A stretch of DNA of 64,000 bases, from positions 1,116,001-1,180,000 of the forward strand of contig NZ_CP076544.1 of NCBI RefSeq assembly GCF_018885305.1, given 5' to 3'. The notes beneath the pieces are model-generated. The model searched no databases. It saw nothing but the letters and a program-made list of their open reading frames with translations, and was not told where the DNA came from. Each line of letters starts with the position of its first letter. The stretch's first letter is position 1. A program made the position numbers and the translations under genes. Source of the stretch: Curtobacterium sp. L6-1 (GTDB lineage Bacteria > Actinomycetota > Actinomycetes > Actinomycetales > Microbacteriaceae). This document shows positions 45,361-54,798 of the stretch, piece after piece.

Positions 45361-46731
45361 ATGTCGACGACCAGCAACCGAACCGTCCACCCGTACACGA
45401 CGCCGATCACCGTGACGACGTCCTCGGTGGTCGGCATCGCCGTGCTCGGGCTCGCCACGTTCTTCGCCATCACGACCGAGCTCATGCCCGTGGGCCTGCT
45501 CGGCACCATGAGCCAGGACCTCGGCGTCACCGAGTCGACCATGGGCATCGTCATCACCGTCTACGCCGCGGCCGTCGCCCTGCTCGCGCTGCCGTTGACG
45601 TCACTGACCGCGAAGCTGCCGCGCAAGACCGTGCTCGTCGCGACCCTCGTCGGGTACACGCTGTCCAACGCGCTCGTCGCCCTCGCACCGTCCTTCGCCG
45701 TCGTCTGCGCGGGTCGGGTGGTCGGCGGCATCGCGCACGCCCTCTTCTTCTCCGTCGCCTCGGCGTACGCCACGCGGATCGTGCCGCCGCGGCTGGCCGG
45801 ACGGGCGATCGCCTTCGTCTACTCCGGCAGCTCCCTCGGGTTCGTGATCGGCGTGCCCCTGGCCACCGGGGTGGGCCAGTCGCTCGGCTGGCGTCCGGCC
45901 GTCGGCGCCGTCGCTGCGTGCGCGGCCGTCCTCGCCGTGGTCGCCGCCGTGTTCCTGCCGTCCGTCCGCGGTGCCGCGTCGCCGCACATCGGGTCGCCGC
46001 GGGCCTGGGCGCGCACCGGTCTGCTGTCCGTCGTCGTCGCCGACCTGCTGCTGTTCGCCGGGCACTACGTCGTCTACACCTACATCGGCCCGTACGTCGT
46101 CGACGCCGGGCTCGACGTCGGCATGGTCTCGGGCGCGCTGCTCGTCCTCGGCGGTACGGGCGTGATCGGGCTCTGGCTCGCGGGCTTGTTCGTCGACCGC
46201 GCACCCCGGCAGACCCTCGTCGCCGCGATCGCCGCCATGGCCGTGGCCTTCGTCGCGCTGCCGTTCGCCCACGGGTCGCTCGTCGGCACGATGGTCGTCG
46301 CGGGCGTCTGGATGGCGGCGAACGGCACGACCGGCACGCTCTTCATGGCCGCAGCGATCCGCACCGGCGGCGTGAGCCCGGAGATCGCCGGCGCGTTGGT
46401 GAACGGCGCCTCGAACATCGGCATCGCCGGTGGTGCGGCGCTCGGCGGGCAGGTCCTCGGGCTCGCCGGCCTGCAGTCGCTGCCGTTCGCCGGCGCGGTC
46501 GTGCTCGTCGGCGGGTTGTCCGTCGTCGTCCTCGCCCGCCGCGGCTTCCCGGTGCACAGCGCGGCCCAACAGCACCTCAGCACGTCGTCCGTCGAGGTCC
46601 TCACCTCGTCGCTCGCCGTCGTCACGAGCTCGATCCCGACCGTCAGCCGGGCGATCCAGACGATCACCGGCTCGGTCGCGACGGTGCACCGCGCGGCGAC
46701 GGGATCGATCCGGACCTCGCAGGAGCACTGA
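45361..46731 (+). CDS. MFS efflux transporter
   Basis: This 456-residue DHA1-type major facilitator has twelve predicted helices and a first-helix signature (ATFFAITTELMPVGLLGTMSQDLG) like AraJ/YdhP/NepI-type exporters of sugars, purines or drugs. The helix 4 motif (RVVGGIAHALFFSVASAYATR) matches that group. The C-terminal ~60 residues form a Ser/Thr-rich tail with repeated 'VVTSS/VLTSS' patterns. Substrate is unknown, and no regulator is adjacent. Confidence 0.85.
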   Translation: MSTTSNRTVHPYTTPITVTTSSVVGIAVLGLATFFAITTELMPVGLLGTMSQDLGVTESTMGIVITVYAAAVALLALPLTSLTAKLPRKTVLVATLVGYTLSNALVALAPSFAVVCAGRVVGGIAHALFFSVASAYATRIVPPRLAGRAIAFVYSGSSLGFVIGVPLATGVGQSLGWRPAVGAVAACAAVLAVVAAVFLPSVRGAASPHIGSPRAWARTGLLSVVVADLLLFAGHYVVYTYIGPYVVDAGLDVGMVSGALLVLGGTGVIGLWLAGLFVDRAPRQTLVAAIAAMAVAFVALPFAHGSLVGTMVVAGVWMAANGTTGTLFMAAAIRTGGVSPEIAGALVNGASNIGIAGGAALGGQVLGLAGLQSLPFAGAVVLVGGLSVVVLARRGFPVHSAAQQHLSTSSVEVLTSSLAVVTSSIPTVSRAIQTITGSVATVHRAATGSIRTSQEH

Positions 46732-46753
46732 GGACCGCCGGTCGCGGCGGGGT

Positions 46754-47212
46754 TCAGTGCCGGGTGACGAGGGCGTCGAGCGCGGCCACCTGCCCGGCGA
46801 CGACGAGCGCACGGGCCTCGGCGACCGGCGTCCAGCGGGCGTCGTCCACCTCGGGCACCTCGACGAACCGTCCGGATCCGCGCGGCAGCTCGACCGACAC
46901 GGTGTTGCTCCGCACGAAACCGATCGCCGGGTCCGGGGCGTGCAGGGCGAAGACGGTCACGACCTTGCCCGACGCCTGCCGGAACGTGCCGAGCAGGTCG
47001 GGGGTGCCGGCCGGCGGATCGGCGCCGATCTCCTCGCGGAACTCGCGGAGCGCCGTGGCGAGGTCGTCCTCCCCGGCTGCCGGCTCCCCCTTCGGGATGC
47101 TCCAGGCTCGGGGGCGGCGGCGCCAGAACGGGCCACCCATGTGTGCGATGAACACCTCGAGCGCAGGCCCGTCCCCGCGGTGCAGCAGGAGTCCGACGGC
47201 GCGAGGGGGCAC
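46754..47212 (-). CDS. Nudix hydrolase
   Basis: This 152-residue protein has the Nudix box GEPAAGEDDLATALREFREE followed by IGA at about residues 42-64. The 'FWRRRPRAWSIPKGE' lead-in resembles DR1025/Ap4A-type Nudix proteins that remove damaged or signalling nucleotides. The start is GTG 47212, with TAGTCT 6 bases upstream (leaderless pattern). It is convergent with the MFS gene. Confidence 0.85.
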   Translation of the reverse strand: MPPRAVGLLLHRGDGPALEVFIAHMGGPFWRRRPRAWSIPKGEPAAGEDDLATALREFREEIGADPPAGTPDLLGTFRQASGKVVTVFALHAPDPAIGFVRSNTVSVELPRGSGRFVEVPEVDDARWTPVAEARALVVAGQVAALDALVTRH

Positions 47213-47218
47213 GCTCGG

Positions 47219-47224
47219 AGACTA
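47219..47224 (-). promoter_or_regulatory. candidate -10 element for leaderless Nudix gene
   Basis: On the minus strand TAGTCT is followed by 6 bases and GTG 47212, with no ribosome binding site. Confidence 0.4.
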
Positions 47225-47292
47225 CCCGCGGGTGTCGGCGGACGACCGGAGCCCGGGCCGGCTCCCCCGGCTGCCGTCCCGACGGGGCGGCG

Positions 47293-48348
47293 TCAGTCGA
47301 ACGCGCGCCGGAGGACGTCCGACGTCCGGTCGGTCAGGTAGCGGACACCGGTGTGGTTCGGGTGCAGGGCACCGGGCTGCAGGTCGATCTGACTGAAGCC
47401 GCCGAGCGAGTCGAGCGAGATGCCCTCGACGTAGGCATCCCGCCGCGCGCAGGCCGAGTGCGCCTGGGTGTCGGCGAAGACGTCGACGAAGGTGACCCCG
47501 GCAGCCCGTGCCGCGTCCCGCCCGACCTGGTCGAGCTGCTCCTGGACGCCGTGCAGCCAGCGGACGTCGGTGTCGGTGAACGGGTAGGTGTCGCCCGGGA
47601 ACTGCCCGGCCAGGGTGCCGAGGTCGACCGCGGCACGGAAGCAGCCCGTCGCCGGCGTGTGCTCGGCGTCCGGGAAGATCGCCGGGTAGCCGAGCAGGAC
47701 GACCTCGGCGTTCGGGGCCGCCCGGCGGACGTCCGCCAGGGTCTCCGCGATCCCGAGCGCCACGCGTCCCTGGATCTTCGCGTCGAGGGTGTCCAGGCCG
47801 TCCCGGACCAAGGTGCTGCGGCACGACGGCGCGTTCCGGCCCGAGAAGACCGGACCGGAGGCCGACAGCGCCAGGCACGAGGCGGCGGTGCCGAAGAGGT
47901 CGGCGTCGTTGCCGCCGATCGTCAGCGTGACGAGCCGGGTCGACCGGGACAGCGCCTCGACCTGCGGCGGTGCACCGCGGAACTGCGTGCGGTCGCGGAC
48001 GTCCTCGCTCGTCGCCCCGGCGCACGTGACGTCGGTCAGGTCCAGGCCGAAGCGCGCGGCGACGCGGTGCGGGAAGTCCTCACCGGACTGGGCGCACGCG
48101 GCGACGGGCAGTCCGGTCGGGTGGCGGAGACCGTAGCCGGCGGAGTACGAGTCGCCGAGCGCGACGTACTCGCTGCCGGGCGGCAGGTCCGCGAGCGTCT
48201 CGGACGGGTCGTCCGGAACGGGGAACGGCTGCGGGACCGGCCACTGCGGGGCGGCGACCGCGGCCTCGGGAGCACCCGGCGTGCCGACCGGACCGCCGGC
48301 CAGGACCCCGCCGACGAGCAGCACGGACGCCACGAGCGCGGTGGACAC
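47293..48348 (-). CDS. secreted SGNH/GDSL hydrolase
   Basis: This 351-residue esterase has the SGNH blocks: YVALGDSYSAGYGL (nucleophile Ser near residue 67), the TCAGATSED block, the GGND motif (TIGGNDADLF) and the C-terminal LHPNHTGVRYL catalytic His. A signal peptide (ALVASVLLVGGVLAGG) implies export; secreted lipase-like members often have disulfides, and eight cysteines are present. With GTG 48348 as start the signal lacks positive charges; an upstream CTG at 48372, 6 bases after GGAG, would add LRRSTSSR. Confidence 0.87.
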   Translation of the reverse strand: MSTALVASVLLVGGVLAGGPVGTPGAPEAAVAAPQWPVPQPFPVPDDPSETLADLPPGSEYVALGDSYSAGYGLRHPTGLPVAACAQSGEDFPHRVAARFGLDLTDVTCAGATSEDVRDRTQFRGAPPQVEALSRSTRLVTLTIGGNDADLFGTAASCLALSASGPVFSGRNAPSCRSTLVRDGLDTLDAKIQGRVALGIAETLADVRRAAPNAEVVLLGYPAIFPDAEHTPATGCFRAAVDLGTLAGQFPGDTYPFTDTDVRWLHGVQEQLDQVGRDAARAAGVTFVDVFADTQAHSACARRDAYVEGISLDSLGGFSQIDLQPGALHPNHTGVRYLTDRTSDVLRRAFD

Positions 48349-48464
48349 GCGGGAGGACGTCGAGCGGCGCAGGATGGGCTCCGGGTGGTCGGGTCGGGCG
48401 GGCGCCCCCTGGTTCGGGGTCGAGCGGACCAGGCTAGCCGGTCCGACTCGACCCCGCGGACGGG

Positions 48465-48818
48465 TCAGCGACGGCCGAGACGACGCTCGCCGTTGACGCC
48501 CGCCTGGTACGCGATGCCGTAGTGCTGGAAGAGCTCCGGCTCGGTCGCGGCGTCGAGCTCGCCGTCCGTCGCGATCGAGGGCGCGTCCTTCACGGTCTTC
48601 TTGTCGAACGCGACCCGCAGGTGCTTCGGGGCGACGGTCGCGCCGACGAGCGGCACGAAGACGAGCTTCTTGCCGACCACACCGGTCGTGACGGACCCGA
48701 ACGCCGGGTCCTGCGTCGCGGTGTCGTAGTAGATGCTCTCGAGGGTGCCGATCTTGTCCTCCTGGTCGTCGACGACCGGCAGGCCGATCCAGTCCCGGAT
48801 GTTGGCTGCTTCGAACAC
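48465..48818 (-). CDS. PRC-barrel domain protein
   Basis: This 117-residue protein has a PRC-barrel fold pattern in residues 5-80 (IGLPVVDDQEDKIGTLESIYYD and KLVFVPLVGATVAPKHLRVAFDK). Such short proteins are often stress-linked and of unknown function in actinobacteria. The C-terminal part includes a HYGIAY segment. The start is GTG 48818 preceded by GGAGGGAG. Confidence 0.85.
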   Translation of the reverse strand: MFEAANIRDWIGLPVVDDQEDKIGTLESIYYDTATQDPAFGSVTTGVVGKKLVFVPLVGATVAPKHLRVAFDKKTVKDAPSIATDGELDAATEPELFQHYGIAYQAGVNGERRLGRR

Positions 48819-48864
48819 GGCGGCTCCCTCCGACGACCGGACCGTCCGTGCCGTCGGATCGACG

Positions 48865-49848
48865 CTACCGATCGGCGCTGGGTGCGGTGCCGGTCGGCGT
48901 CACGCCCAGTCCGTCCACCGCGGTGAGGACGTCGACGGCGGACACGGCGAGGATGGCTGGGTCCGGGTCCTCCGCGAACACGTCACCGCGGCGTACCGAG
49001 GCGTCGGTGAGCACCACGTGCGGGCCGGACGCCGGCGGGCCCCAGGCCTCGGGCGGGGCCGGGCCGAAGAGCACGACGGACGGGATGCCGTAGGCCGAGG
49101 CGAGGTGCGCAGCACCCGTGTCGACGGTGACCAGGAGGCTCGCGGCTGCGACGACGGCGGCGAACGGCTGCAGGTCCAGGCGTCCGGCCAGGACGGCTGC
49201 GTCGTCGAGGCCGGCCGACGCGGCGACGGCCAGCGCCCGCTCGACGTCGTCCGCGCCTCCCGTCAGCACCACGTGGTGACCGCGCGCGACGAGCCCGCGC
49301 ACCACCTCGGCGAAGCGGTCGACCGGCCAGTGCCGCGCGCCGTGGAAGGCACCGACGTGCACGACGGCGGCGCCCGCGACGACCGGGGGCACGGCCGGGA
49401 CGGCGATCGAGACGTCGTCCGGGTCGGCGGGCATGCCGTGTGCGGTCATCAGGCCCGCCCAGCGCTCGCGTTCGTGGACGTCGTGCTGCCACTCGGGTCC
49501 GTCCGGGGCACCGTGGCCGATCACCCGACGCGCCTGCAGGGCGTCGATGAGCTGACCGGACTCCGGTCCGGCACCGTGCAGGTTGACTGCGACGTCGACG
49601 ACCCCGGCCGGCACCGCGATCGGGTGGTCGAGGCCGTGCTGCGCGAGGTGCACGTCGACGTCGGTCACCAGCTCGACGACGGGGGCGAGCCACGCCGTCG
49701 TCGCGAGGGAGATCCGGTGGCCCGGGAAGGCCCGGCGGAGGGCGTGCAGCGCGGGCACGGCGACGAGCAGGTCGCCGAGCTTGATCGCCCGGAGCACGAC
49801 GAGCTCCGGGCGGCCGTCGGACGGGGGCAGGGTGGGTACGGCGGTCAC
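48865..49848 (-). CDS. glycosyltransferase family 9 (heptosyltransferase-like)
   Basis: This 327-residue GT-B enzyme resembles WaaC/WaaF heptosyltransferases. The N-terminal ELVVLRAIKLGDLLVAVPAL carries the conserved GD, and the C-terminal VTVDTGAAHLASAYGIPSVVLFGP block binds the nucleotide sugar. It lies divergent from the glycan operon starting at 50001 and probably belongs with it. GTG 49848 follows TAGCGT by 8 bases. Confidence 0.88.
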   Translation of the reverse strand: MTAVPTLPPSDGRPELVVLRAIKLGDLLVAVPALHALRRAFPGHRISLATTAWLAPVVELVTDVDVHLAQHGLDHPIAVPAGVVDVAVNLHGAGPESGQLIDALQARRVIGHGAPDGPEWQHDVHERERWAGLMTAHGMPADPDDVSIAVPAVPPVVAGAAVVHVGAFHGARHWPVDRFAEVVRGLVARGHHVVLTGGADDVERALAVAASAGLDDAAVLAGRLDLQPFAAVVAAASLLVTVDTGAAHLASAYGIPSVVLFGPAPPEAWGPPASGPHVVLTDASVRRGDVFAEDPDPAILAVSAVDVLTAVDGLGVTPTGTAPSADR

Positions 49849-49856
49849 GAGGCCCG

Positions 49857-49862
49857 ACGCTA
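49857..49862 (-). promoter_or_regulatory. candidate -10 element for leaderless GT9 gene
   Basis: On the minus strand TAGCGT is followed by 8 bases and GTG 49848, the same hexamer as upstream of the genes at 49 and 561. Confidence 0.4.
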
Positions 49863-50000
49863 CCGGGCGCCGACCGTGCCGTCCGCACACCGCGTCGGGC
49901 GCGGGCGTCCCGGCAGCGGCACGCCGTGGCGGCTGTCCACAGCGCGCCACCGGACGCCGTCCGGTTGGGCGGGTCCCCCTCCGGCCCGGTAGAGAGGGGT

Positions 50001-50549
50001 GTGGCCCTCTCCGACCGACCGCTCCGCGGCGTGCTCTTCGACCGCGACGACACCCTGGTGGTCGACGTCCCGTACAACGCCGACCCGGCCCGCGTCGTGC
50101 CGGTGCCCGGAGCCGCCCGCGCGGTCGCCGCGGCCCGCGCCGCCGGTCTGGCCGTGGGCGTCGTGACGAACCAGTCCGTCATCGCCAAGGGCATGGCCTC
50201 CCGCGAACAGGTGGACGCGACGAACGCGCGGGTGGACGAGCTCGTCGGGCCGTTCGACGTGTGGGAGCTGTGCCCGCACGACCGCGACGACGATTGCGCG
50301 TGCCGGAAGCCCCGGCCCGGCATGGTGCTCCGCGCTGCCGAGCGGCTCGGGCTCGACCCCGCCGACCTCGTCGTCGTCGGGGACATCGGTGCCGACGTCG
50401 GCGCCGCCGAGGCCGCGGGTGGGCAGGGCATCCTCGTCCCGACCGCGCGCACGCTGCCGGCCGAGGTCGCCGCGGCCACCACCGTCGCAGCGACGATCGA
50501 GGAGGCCGTCGCCCTGGTCCGTGCCCACGCGGCGCCGGTGTCGGCGTGA
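50001..50549 (+). CDS. HAD-IIIA phosphatase, GmhB/HisB-N-like
   Basis: This 182-residue phosphatase has the HAD nucleophile motif DRDDTL (Asp14, Asp16) and four zinc ligands in CPHDRDDDCACRKP (Cys91, His93, Cys99, Cys101). GmhB removes the C7 phosphate from heptose-1,7-bisphosphate in ADP-heptose synthesis, and the gene heads a heptose-like operon. The zinc loop is short (five residues between His and Cys), as in HisB-N histidinol phosphatases, so substrate is not certain. It overlaps the next gene by GTGA. Confidence 0.82.
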   Translation: MALSDRPLRGVLFDRDDTLVVDVPYNADPARVVPVPGAARAVAAARAAGLAVGVVTNQSVIAKGMASREQVDATNARVDELVGPFDVWELCPHDRDDDCACRKPRPGMVLRAAERLGLDPADLVVVGDIGADVGAAEAAGGQGILVPTARTLPAEVAAATTVAATIEEAVALVRAHAAPVSA

Positions 50550-51673
50550 GCGTCGGCGCGGTCGGGACGGCCGTCACCGGGGGCTCCACCGGGCACGGTC
50601 GCCGCGTGCTCGTCGCCCGCCTCGACTCGTTCGGTGACGTCCTGGTCACCGGTCCCGCCGTCCGCGCGGTGGCCGCCGGAGCCGACCACGTGACCCTGCT
50701 CTGCGGTCCCCAGGGCGCCCCGGCCGGAGCGCTGCTGCCCGGCGTCGACTCGCTGCGGGTCTGGGCGGCACCGTGGGTCACCGAGACCGTCCGGCCGCTC
50801 GACGACGCCGTCCTCGCCGAGTTCCGCGCGCTCGTCGCCGAGGAACGCCCGGACGAGGCGGTCGTGCTGACCTCCTTCCACCAGTCGCCCCTGCCGCTCG
50901 CGATGCTCCTGCGCCTGGCCGGCGTCCCGAAGGTCTCCGGCGCGTCGGTCGACCACCCTGGCTCGCTGCTCGACGTGCGCCTGCGCCCCGGGGAGGACCT
51001 GCCCGAGGACGTCCCCGAACCCGAGCGGGCGCTGCGGATCGCCGCCGCCGCCGGCTTCCCGCTGCCGTCGGACGACGACGGACTCCTCCACGTGGCCGTC
51101 GACGACGACGTCGCCGTGCCCGCGGAGGTCGCCGCGCTCGACCGGTACGTCGTCGTGCACCCCGGTGCCAGTGTGGAGGCCCGCTCCTGGCCGCCGTCCT
51201 CCCACCGTGCGCTCGTGGCCGAGTACCACCGCCTCGGCGTCCCGGTCGTCGTCACCGGCTCCCCCGGTGAGCGCGGCCTCACCGCGGACGTCGCCGGGAC
51301 GACCGGCATCGACCTCGGCGGGCGCACCTCACCGGCCGAGCTCGCGGCGGTGCTCGCCGGGGCCGAGGTGGTCGTCGTCGGCAACACCGGGCCGGCGCAC
51401 CTCGCCGCCGCGGTCGGTGCCCGGATCGTCAGCCTGTTCTCACCCGTCGTGCCCGCCGTGAAGTGGGCTCCGTACGCCGAGCACGTCGAACTCCTCGGCG
51501 ACCAGCAGGCCCCGTGCCGCCTCAGCCGGGCCCGCGACTGCCCGGTCCCGGGACACCCGTGCCTGGCCGGCGTCCGCGTCGAGGACGTCCTGGCGGCCCA
51601 CGAACGGCTCGTCGGCTGCGCTCTCCGGACGATCGACGCCTCCCTGCGAGCAGGACCAGACAGCCGTGCGTAG
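50546..51673 (+). CDS. glycosyltransferase family 9 (heptosyltransferase-like)
   Basis: This 375-residue GT-B enzyme starts VLVARLDSFGDVLVTGPAVR, the GT9 acceptor-side signature, and has VVVVGNTGPAHLAAAVGARI in the donor-binding domain, followed by CRLSRARDCPVPGHPCL, a Cys block found in this branch. It probably adds an ADP-heptose-like sugar to a glycan. It is translationally coupled to the HAD phosphatase (GTGA overlap) and precedes two more glycosyltransferases. Confidence 0.88.
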   Translation: MSVGAVGTAVTGGSTGHGRRVLVARLDSFGDVLVTGPAVRAVAAGADHVTLLCGPQGAPAGALLPGVDSLRVWAAPWVTETVRPLDDAVLAEFRALVAEERPDEAVVLTSFHQSPLPLAMLLRLAGVPKVSGASVDHPGSLLDVRLRPGEDLPEDVPEPERALRIAAAAGFPLPSDDDGLLHVAVDDDVAVPAEVAALDRYVVVHPGASVEARSWPPSSHRALVAEYHRLGVPVVVTGSPGERGLTADVAGTTGIDLGGRTSPAELAAVLAGAEVVVVGNTGPAHLAAAVGARIVSLFSPVVPAVKWAPYAEHVELLGDQQAPCRLSRARDCPVPGHPCLAGVRVEDVLAAHERLVGCALRTIDASLRAGPDSRA

Positions 51674-51737
51674 CGTGCGGCACTGCTCCTCCTTCTCCTT
51701 CTCCTCCTCCCGATCGACAGCGACCGAAAGGCAGTGC

Positions 51738-52775
51738 ATGCGGATCCTCGTGTGGCACGTGCACGGCGGCTGGATGGACGCCTTCGTCCGCGGCCCGCAC
51801 GAGTACCTCATCCCGACCACCCCGGAGCGTGACGGTTGGGGGCTCGGCCGTGGCGGTCGGGCCTGGGGCACGAACGCCGTCGAGATCGCACCCGAGGACG
51901 TCGTCGACGCGGACGTCGACCTCGTCGTCCTGCAGCGCCCCGAGGAGCTCGAGGTCGCCCGACGGCTGCTCGGTGGCCGCGACGTCCCGGTCGTCTTCGT
52001 CGAGCACAACGCCCCGCGGGTCGACGTGCCGGACAGCCAGCACCCGTTCCGCGACCGCGACGACGTGACGATCGCGCACGTCACGCACTGGAACGCCCTG
52101 ATGTGGGACTGCGGTTCCACGCGCACCACCGTCGTCGAGCACGGCGTCGTCGACCCGGGCCCGCTGTACTCCGGCGAGCTCGAGCGGTTCGGTGCCGTCA
52201 TCAACGAGCCCGTGCGCCGCAACCGCGTCGTCGGCACCGACCTGCTCCCCCGCTTCGGCGCCGTCGCCCCCGTGGACGTCTTCGGGATGGGCACCGAGAA
52301 GCTCCCCGAGCTCGGCCACGGCGACCTGCTCGTCGGCATGGGTGACGTCAAGCCGGACCCCATGCACGCCGCGCTCGCCCGGCGCCGCGCCTACGTGCAC
52401 GCCAACCGCTGGACCTCCCTCGGGCTCTCGCTCATCGAGTCGATGCACATGGCGATGCCCGTCCTCGTGCTCGCCACGACCGACGCCTCGCGCACCGTGC
52501 CCGCCGAGGCCGGCGCGATCGGGACCGACGTCGAGGAGCTGGTGCGCGCCTCCCGGACGCTGCTCGAGGACCCGGACGAAGCCCGCCGTCGCGGTCTCGT
52601 GGCCCGCGAGGCCGTCCTGGCGCGGCACGCGCTGTCGCGGTTCACCGCGGACTGGGACGAGCTGCTGGACGACGTGCTGACGAGGCACCGCGCCGCCCGG
52701 CGCGCACCGCGTCCCGAGCGGACGGCGGAGACCGTCGGCGCTGCCGCGTCGACGGACGGTGGGAGGAGCAGCTGA
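51738..52775 (+). CDS. glycosyltransferase, GT1/GT4-like
   Basis: This 345-residue GT-B protein begins [19 protein letters not shown]. The C-terminal half has the [28 protein letters not shown] block that corresponds to the EX7E donor-binding motif of GT4 enzymes (here [11 protein letters not shown], partly changed). It has no membrane segment. AAAGG precedes ATG 51738. Its stop overlaps the next start as TGATG. Confidence 0.8.
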   Translation: MRILVWHVHGGWMDAFVRGPHEYLIPTTPERDGWGLGRGGRAWGTNAVEIAPEDVVDADVDLVVLQRPEELEVARRLLGGRDVPVVFVEHNAPRVDVPDSQHPFRDRDDVTIAHVTHWNALMWDCGSTRTTVVEHGVVDPGPLYSGELERFGAVINEPVRRNRVVGTDLLPRFGAVAPVDVFGMGTEKLPELGHGDLLVGMGDVKPDPMHAALARRRAYVHANRWTSLGLSLIESMHMAMPVLVLATTDASRTVPAEAGAIGTDVEELVRASRTLLEDPDEARRRGLVAREAVLARHALSRFTADWDELLDDVLTRHRAARRAPRPERTAETVGAAASTDGGRSS

Positions 52776-54151
52776 TGCAGATCGCCATGGTCTCCGAGCA
52801 CGCGAGCCCGCTCGCGACGCTCGGCGGGGTCGACGCCGGTGGACAGAACGTCCACGTCGCGGCCCTCTCCGCGGCGCTGGCCGACCGCGGCCACACCGTC
52901 ACCGTCTACACCCGCCGGGACGACGCCACCCTGCCGACGCGGGTCCCGCTCCGGCAGGGTGTCGACGTCGTGCACGTCGACGCCGGACCGGCCGAGCACG
53001 TCCCGAAGGACGACCTGCTCCCCTACATGGGCACGTTCGCGCAGGTGCTGGCGTCCGAGTGGATCACCGACCGGCCCGACGTGGTGCACGGCCACTTCTG
53101 GATGTCCGGGCACGCGACCATCGACGCCGTCGGCCAGGTGCAGGCGCGCATCGGCGGCCCGCGCATCCCCGTCGTGCAGACCTTCCACGCCCTCGGCGTC
53201 GTGAAGCGTCGCCACCAGGGGTCCGCCGACACGAGCCCGGCCGAGCGCGAGTGGCTCGAACCCGCCGTCGGCCGCGGTGCCGACCAGGTCGTCGCCACCT
53301 GCTCCGACGAGGCGTTCGAACTGAAGAGCCTCGGCGTGCCGCTCCGGTCCATCTCCGTCGTCCCGTGCGGTGTCGACGTCGAGCTGTTCCGACCGGACGG
53401 CGCCGTCGAGGAACGCGGCCGCACCTTCCGCGTCCTCACCGCCTCCCGACTCGTGCAACGCAAGGGCGTCGGCACGACCATCGCCGCCGTGGCGCAGCTC
53501 GTGCAGGCCGGCCGCGACGTCGAACTCGTCGTCGTCGGCGGCGCGGGCACCGCGGGCGCGGACCTGCCCGACGACCCCGAGTACCAGCGGCTGGACGCAC
53601 TGGCCCGGGAGCTCGGCATCCGCGACCACGTGTCCTTCCGCGGGCAGCTCGCGCAGGAGCAGATGGGCGAGGTGTACCGCAGCGCGGACGTGGTCGTCTG
53701 CGCCCCCTGGTACGAGCCGTTCGGGATCGTCCCGCTCGAGGCGATGGCGTGCGGCGTCCCCGTCGTGGCGTCCCGCGTCGGCGGCCTCATCGACACCGTC
53801 GTCGAGGACGCGACCGGCCTGCACGTCGAACCGCGCGACGAGGACGGCCTGGCGGTCGCCCTCGGTGCGCTCCTCGACGACCCGGAGCGTCGTGCCGCGT
53901 ACGGCGCCGCCGGTCGTCGCCGCGCCGAGTCGCGGTACACCTGGCGCAAGGTCGCGACGGACACCGAGCGCGTCTACGAGCGACTCGTCGCCGGCGGCCG
54001 CTTCCACACCCCCCGCCCCGCGCCGGGCCGCACCACGACCGCGCCCGTCGCCACCACCGCGTCGGGCGCCCGCACCACGGACACCGTCCGACCCGCCGAG
54101 GGCGCGATGGCCGACGCCACGCTCCCCATCACCGAGAGGAACGCCCGATGA
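52775..54151 (+). CDS. glycosyltransferase family 4
   Basis: This 458-residue GT-B enzyme has the [20 protein letters not shown] start typical of MshA/sucrose-synthase-like GT4 enzymes, the [10 protein letters not shown] segment, and the EX7E donor motif in [21 protein letters not shown] Thr/Pro/Arg-rich tail of about 40 residues follows. It is coupled to its neighbours by TGATG and ATGA overlaps. The sugar donor is unknown. Confidence 0.88.
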   Translation: MQIAMVSEHASPLATLGGVDAGGQNVHVAALSAALADRGHTVTVYTRRDDATLPTRVPLRQGVDVVHVDAGPAEHVPKDDLLPYMGTFAQVLASEWITDRPDVVHGHFWMSGHATIDAVGQVQARIGGPRIPVVQTFHALGVVKRRHQGSADTSPAEREWLEPAVGRGADQVVATCSDEAFELKSLGVPLRSISVVPCGVDVELFRPDGAVEERGRTFRVLTASRLVQRKGVGTTIAAVAQLVQAGRDVELVVVGGAGTAGADLPDDPEYQRLDALARELGIRDHVSFRGQLAQEQMGEVYRSADVVVCAPWYEPFGIVPLEAMACGVPVVASRVGGLIDTVVEDATGLHVEPRDEDGLAVALGALLDDPERRAAYGAAGRRRAESRYTWRKVATDTERVYERLVAGGRFHTPRPAPGRTTTAPVATTASGARTTDTVRPAEGAMADATLPITERNAR

Positions 54152-54798
54152 CCATCGAGCAGACCGGGATCGGCACGACCGAGTCCACCCCCGTCGACGG
54201 CTCCGACGTGAGCGCGGCCACGAGCACGCGCGTCGTGCTCGACCACATCGCCGCGTCGGTGCCCGTCATCGCGTCGCTCGTCGACCACGGCGACCACATC
54301 GCCGCGTGGGCCGACGACATCGCCGCACGCCTGGTCGCCGGTCGCCGCCTGCTCGCAGCCGGCAACGGCGGGTCCGCCGCGGAGGCCCAGCACCTCACCT
54401 CGGAGCTCACCGGCCGGTTCGACGGCGACCGACCCGCGTACTCCGCGATCTCGCTGCACGCCGAGACGTCAGCGGTCACCGCCATCGGCAACGACTACGG
54501 CTTCGAGCAGGTGTTCGCCCGGCAGATCCGCGCGCACGCCCGTGCCGGTGACGTCGTCGTCCTGCTGAGCACGAGCGGCAAGAGCCCGAACCTCCTCGCC
54601 GCCGCGGCCGCTGCGCGGGACGCCGGTGCGCGCTCCATCGCGATGACCGGTGCGCTCCCGAACCCGCTCGCGAGCGCCGTCGACGACGTCATCGCGATCG
54701 ACGGCCCGTCCGCCAACGTGCAGGAGGCGCAGCTCGTCCTCGTGCACGCCCTGTGCCGCGCCATGGAGCCGGTGCTCCGCCGAGGAGGCACCCGATGA
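54148..54798 (+). CDS. gmhA: SIS-domain phosphoheptose isomerase (GmhA-like)
   Basis: This 216-residue SIS protein carries GmhA landmarks: [19 protein letters not shown] (from about residue 69), the [18 protein letters not shown] block, [14 protein letters not shown], and the C-terminal zinc-site HALCR. GmhA converts sedoheptulose-7-phosphate to D-glycero-D-manno-heptose-7-phosphate, the first step to ADP-heptose. It overlaps both neighbours by ATGA and directly precedes a kinase/adenylyltransferase of the same pathway, which strengthens the call. Confidence 0.88.
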   Translation: MTIEQTGIGTTESTPVDGSDVSAATSTRVVLDHIAASVPVIASLVDHGDHIAAWADDIAARLVAGRRLLAAGNGGSAAEAQHLTSELTGRFDGDRPAYSAISLHAETSAVTAIGNDYGFEQVFARQIRAHARAGDVVVLLSTSGKSPNLLAAAAAARDAGARSIAMTGALPNPLASAVDDVIAIDGPSANVQEAQLVLVHALCRAMEPVLRRGGTR

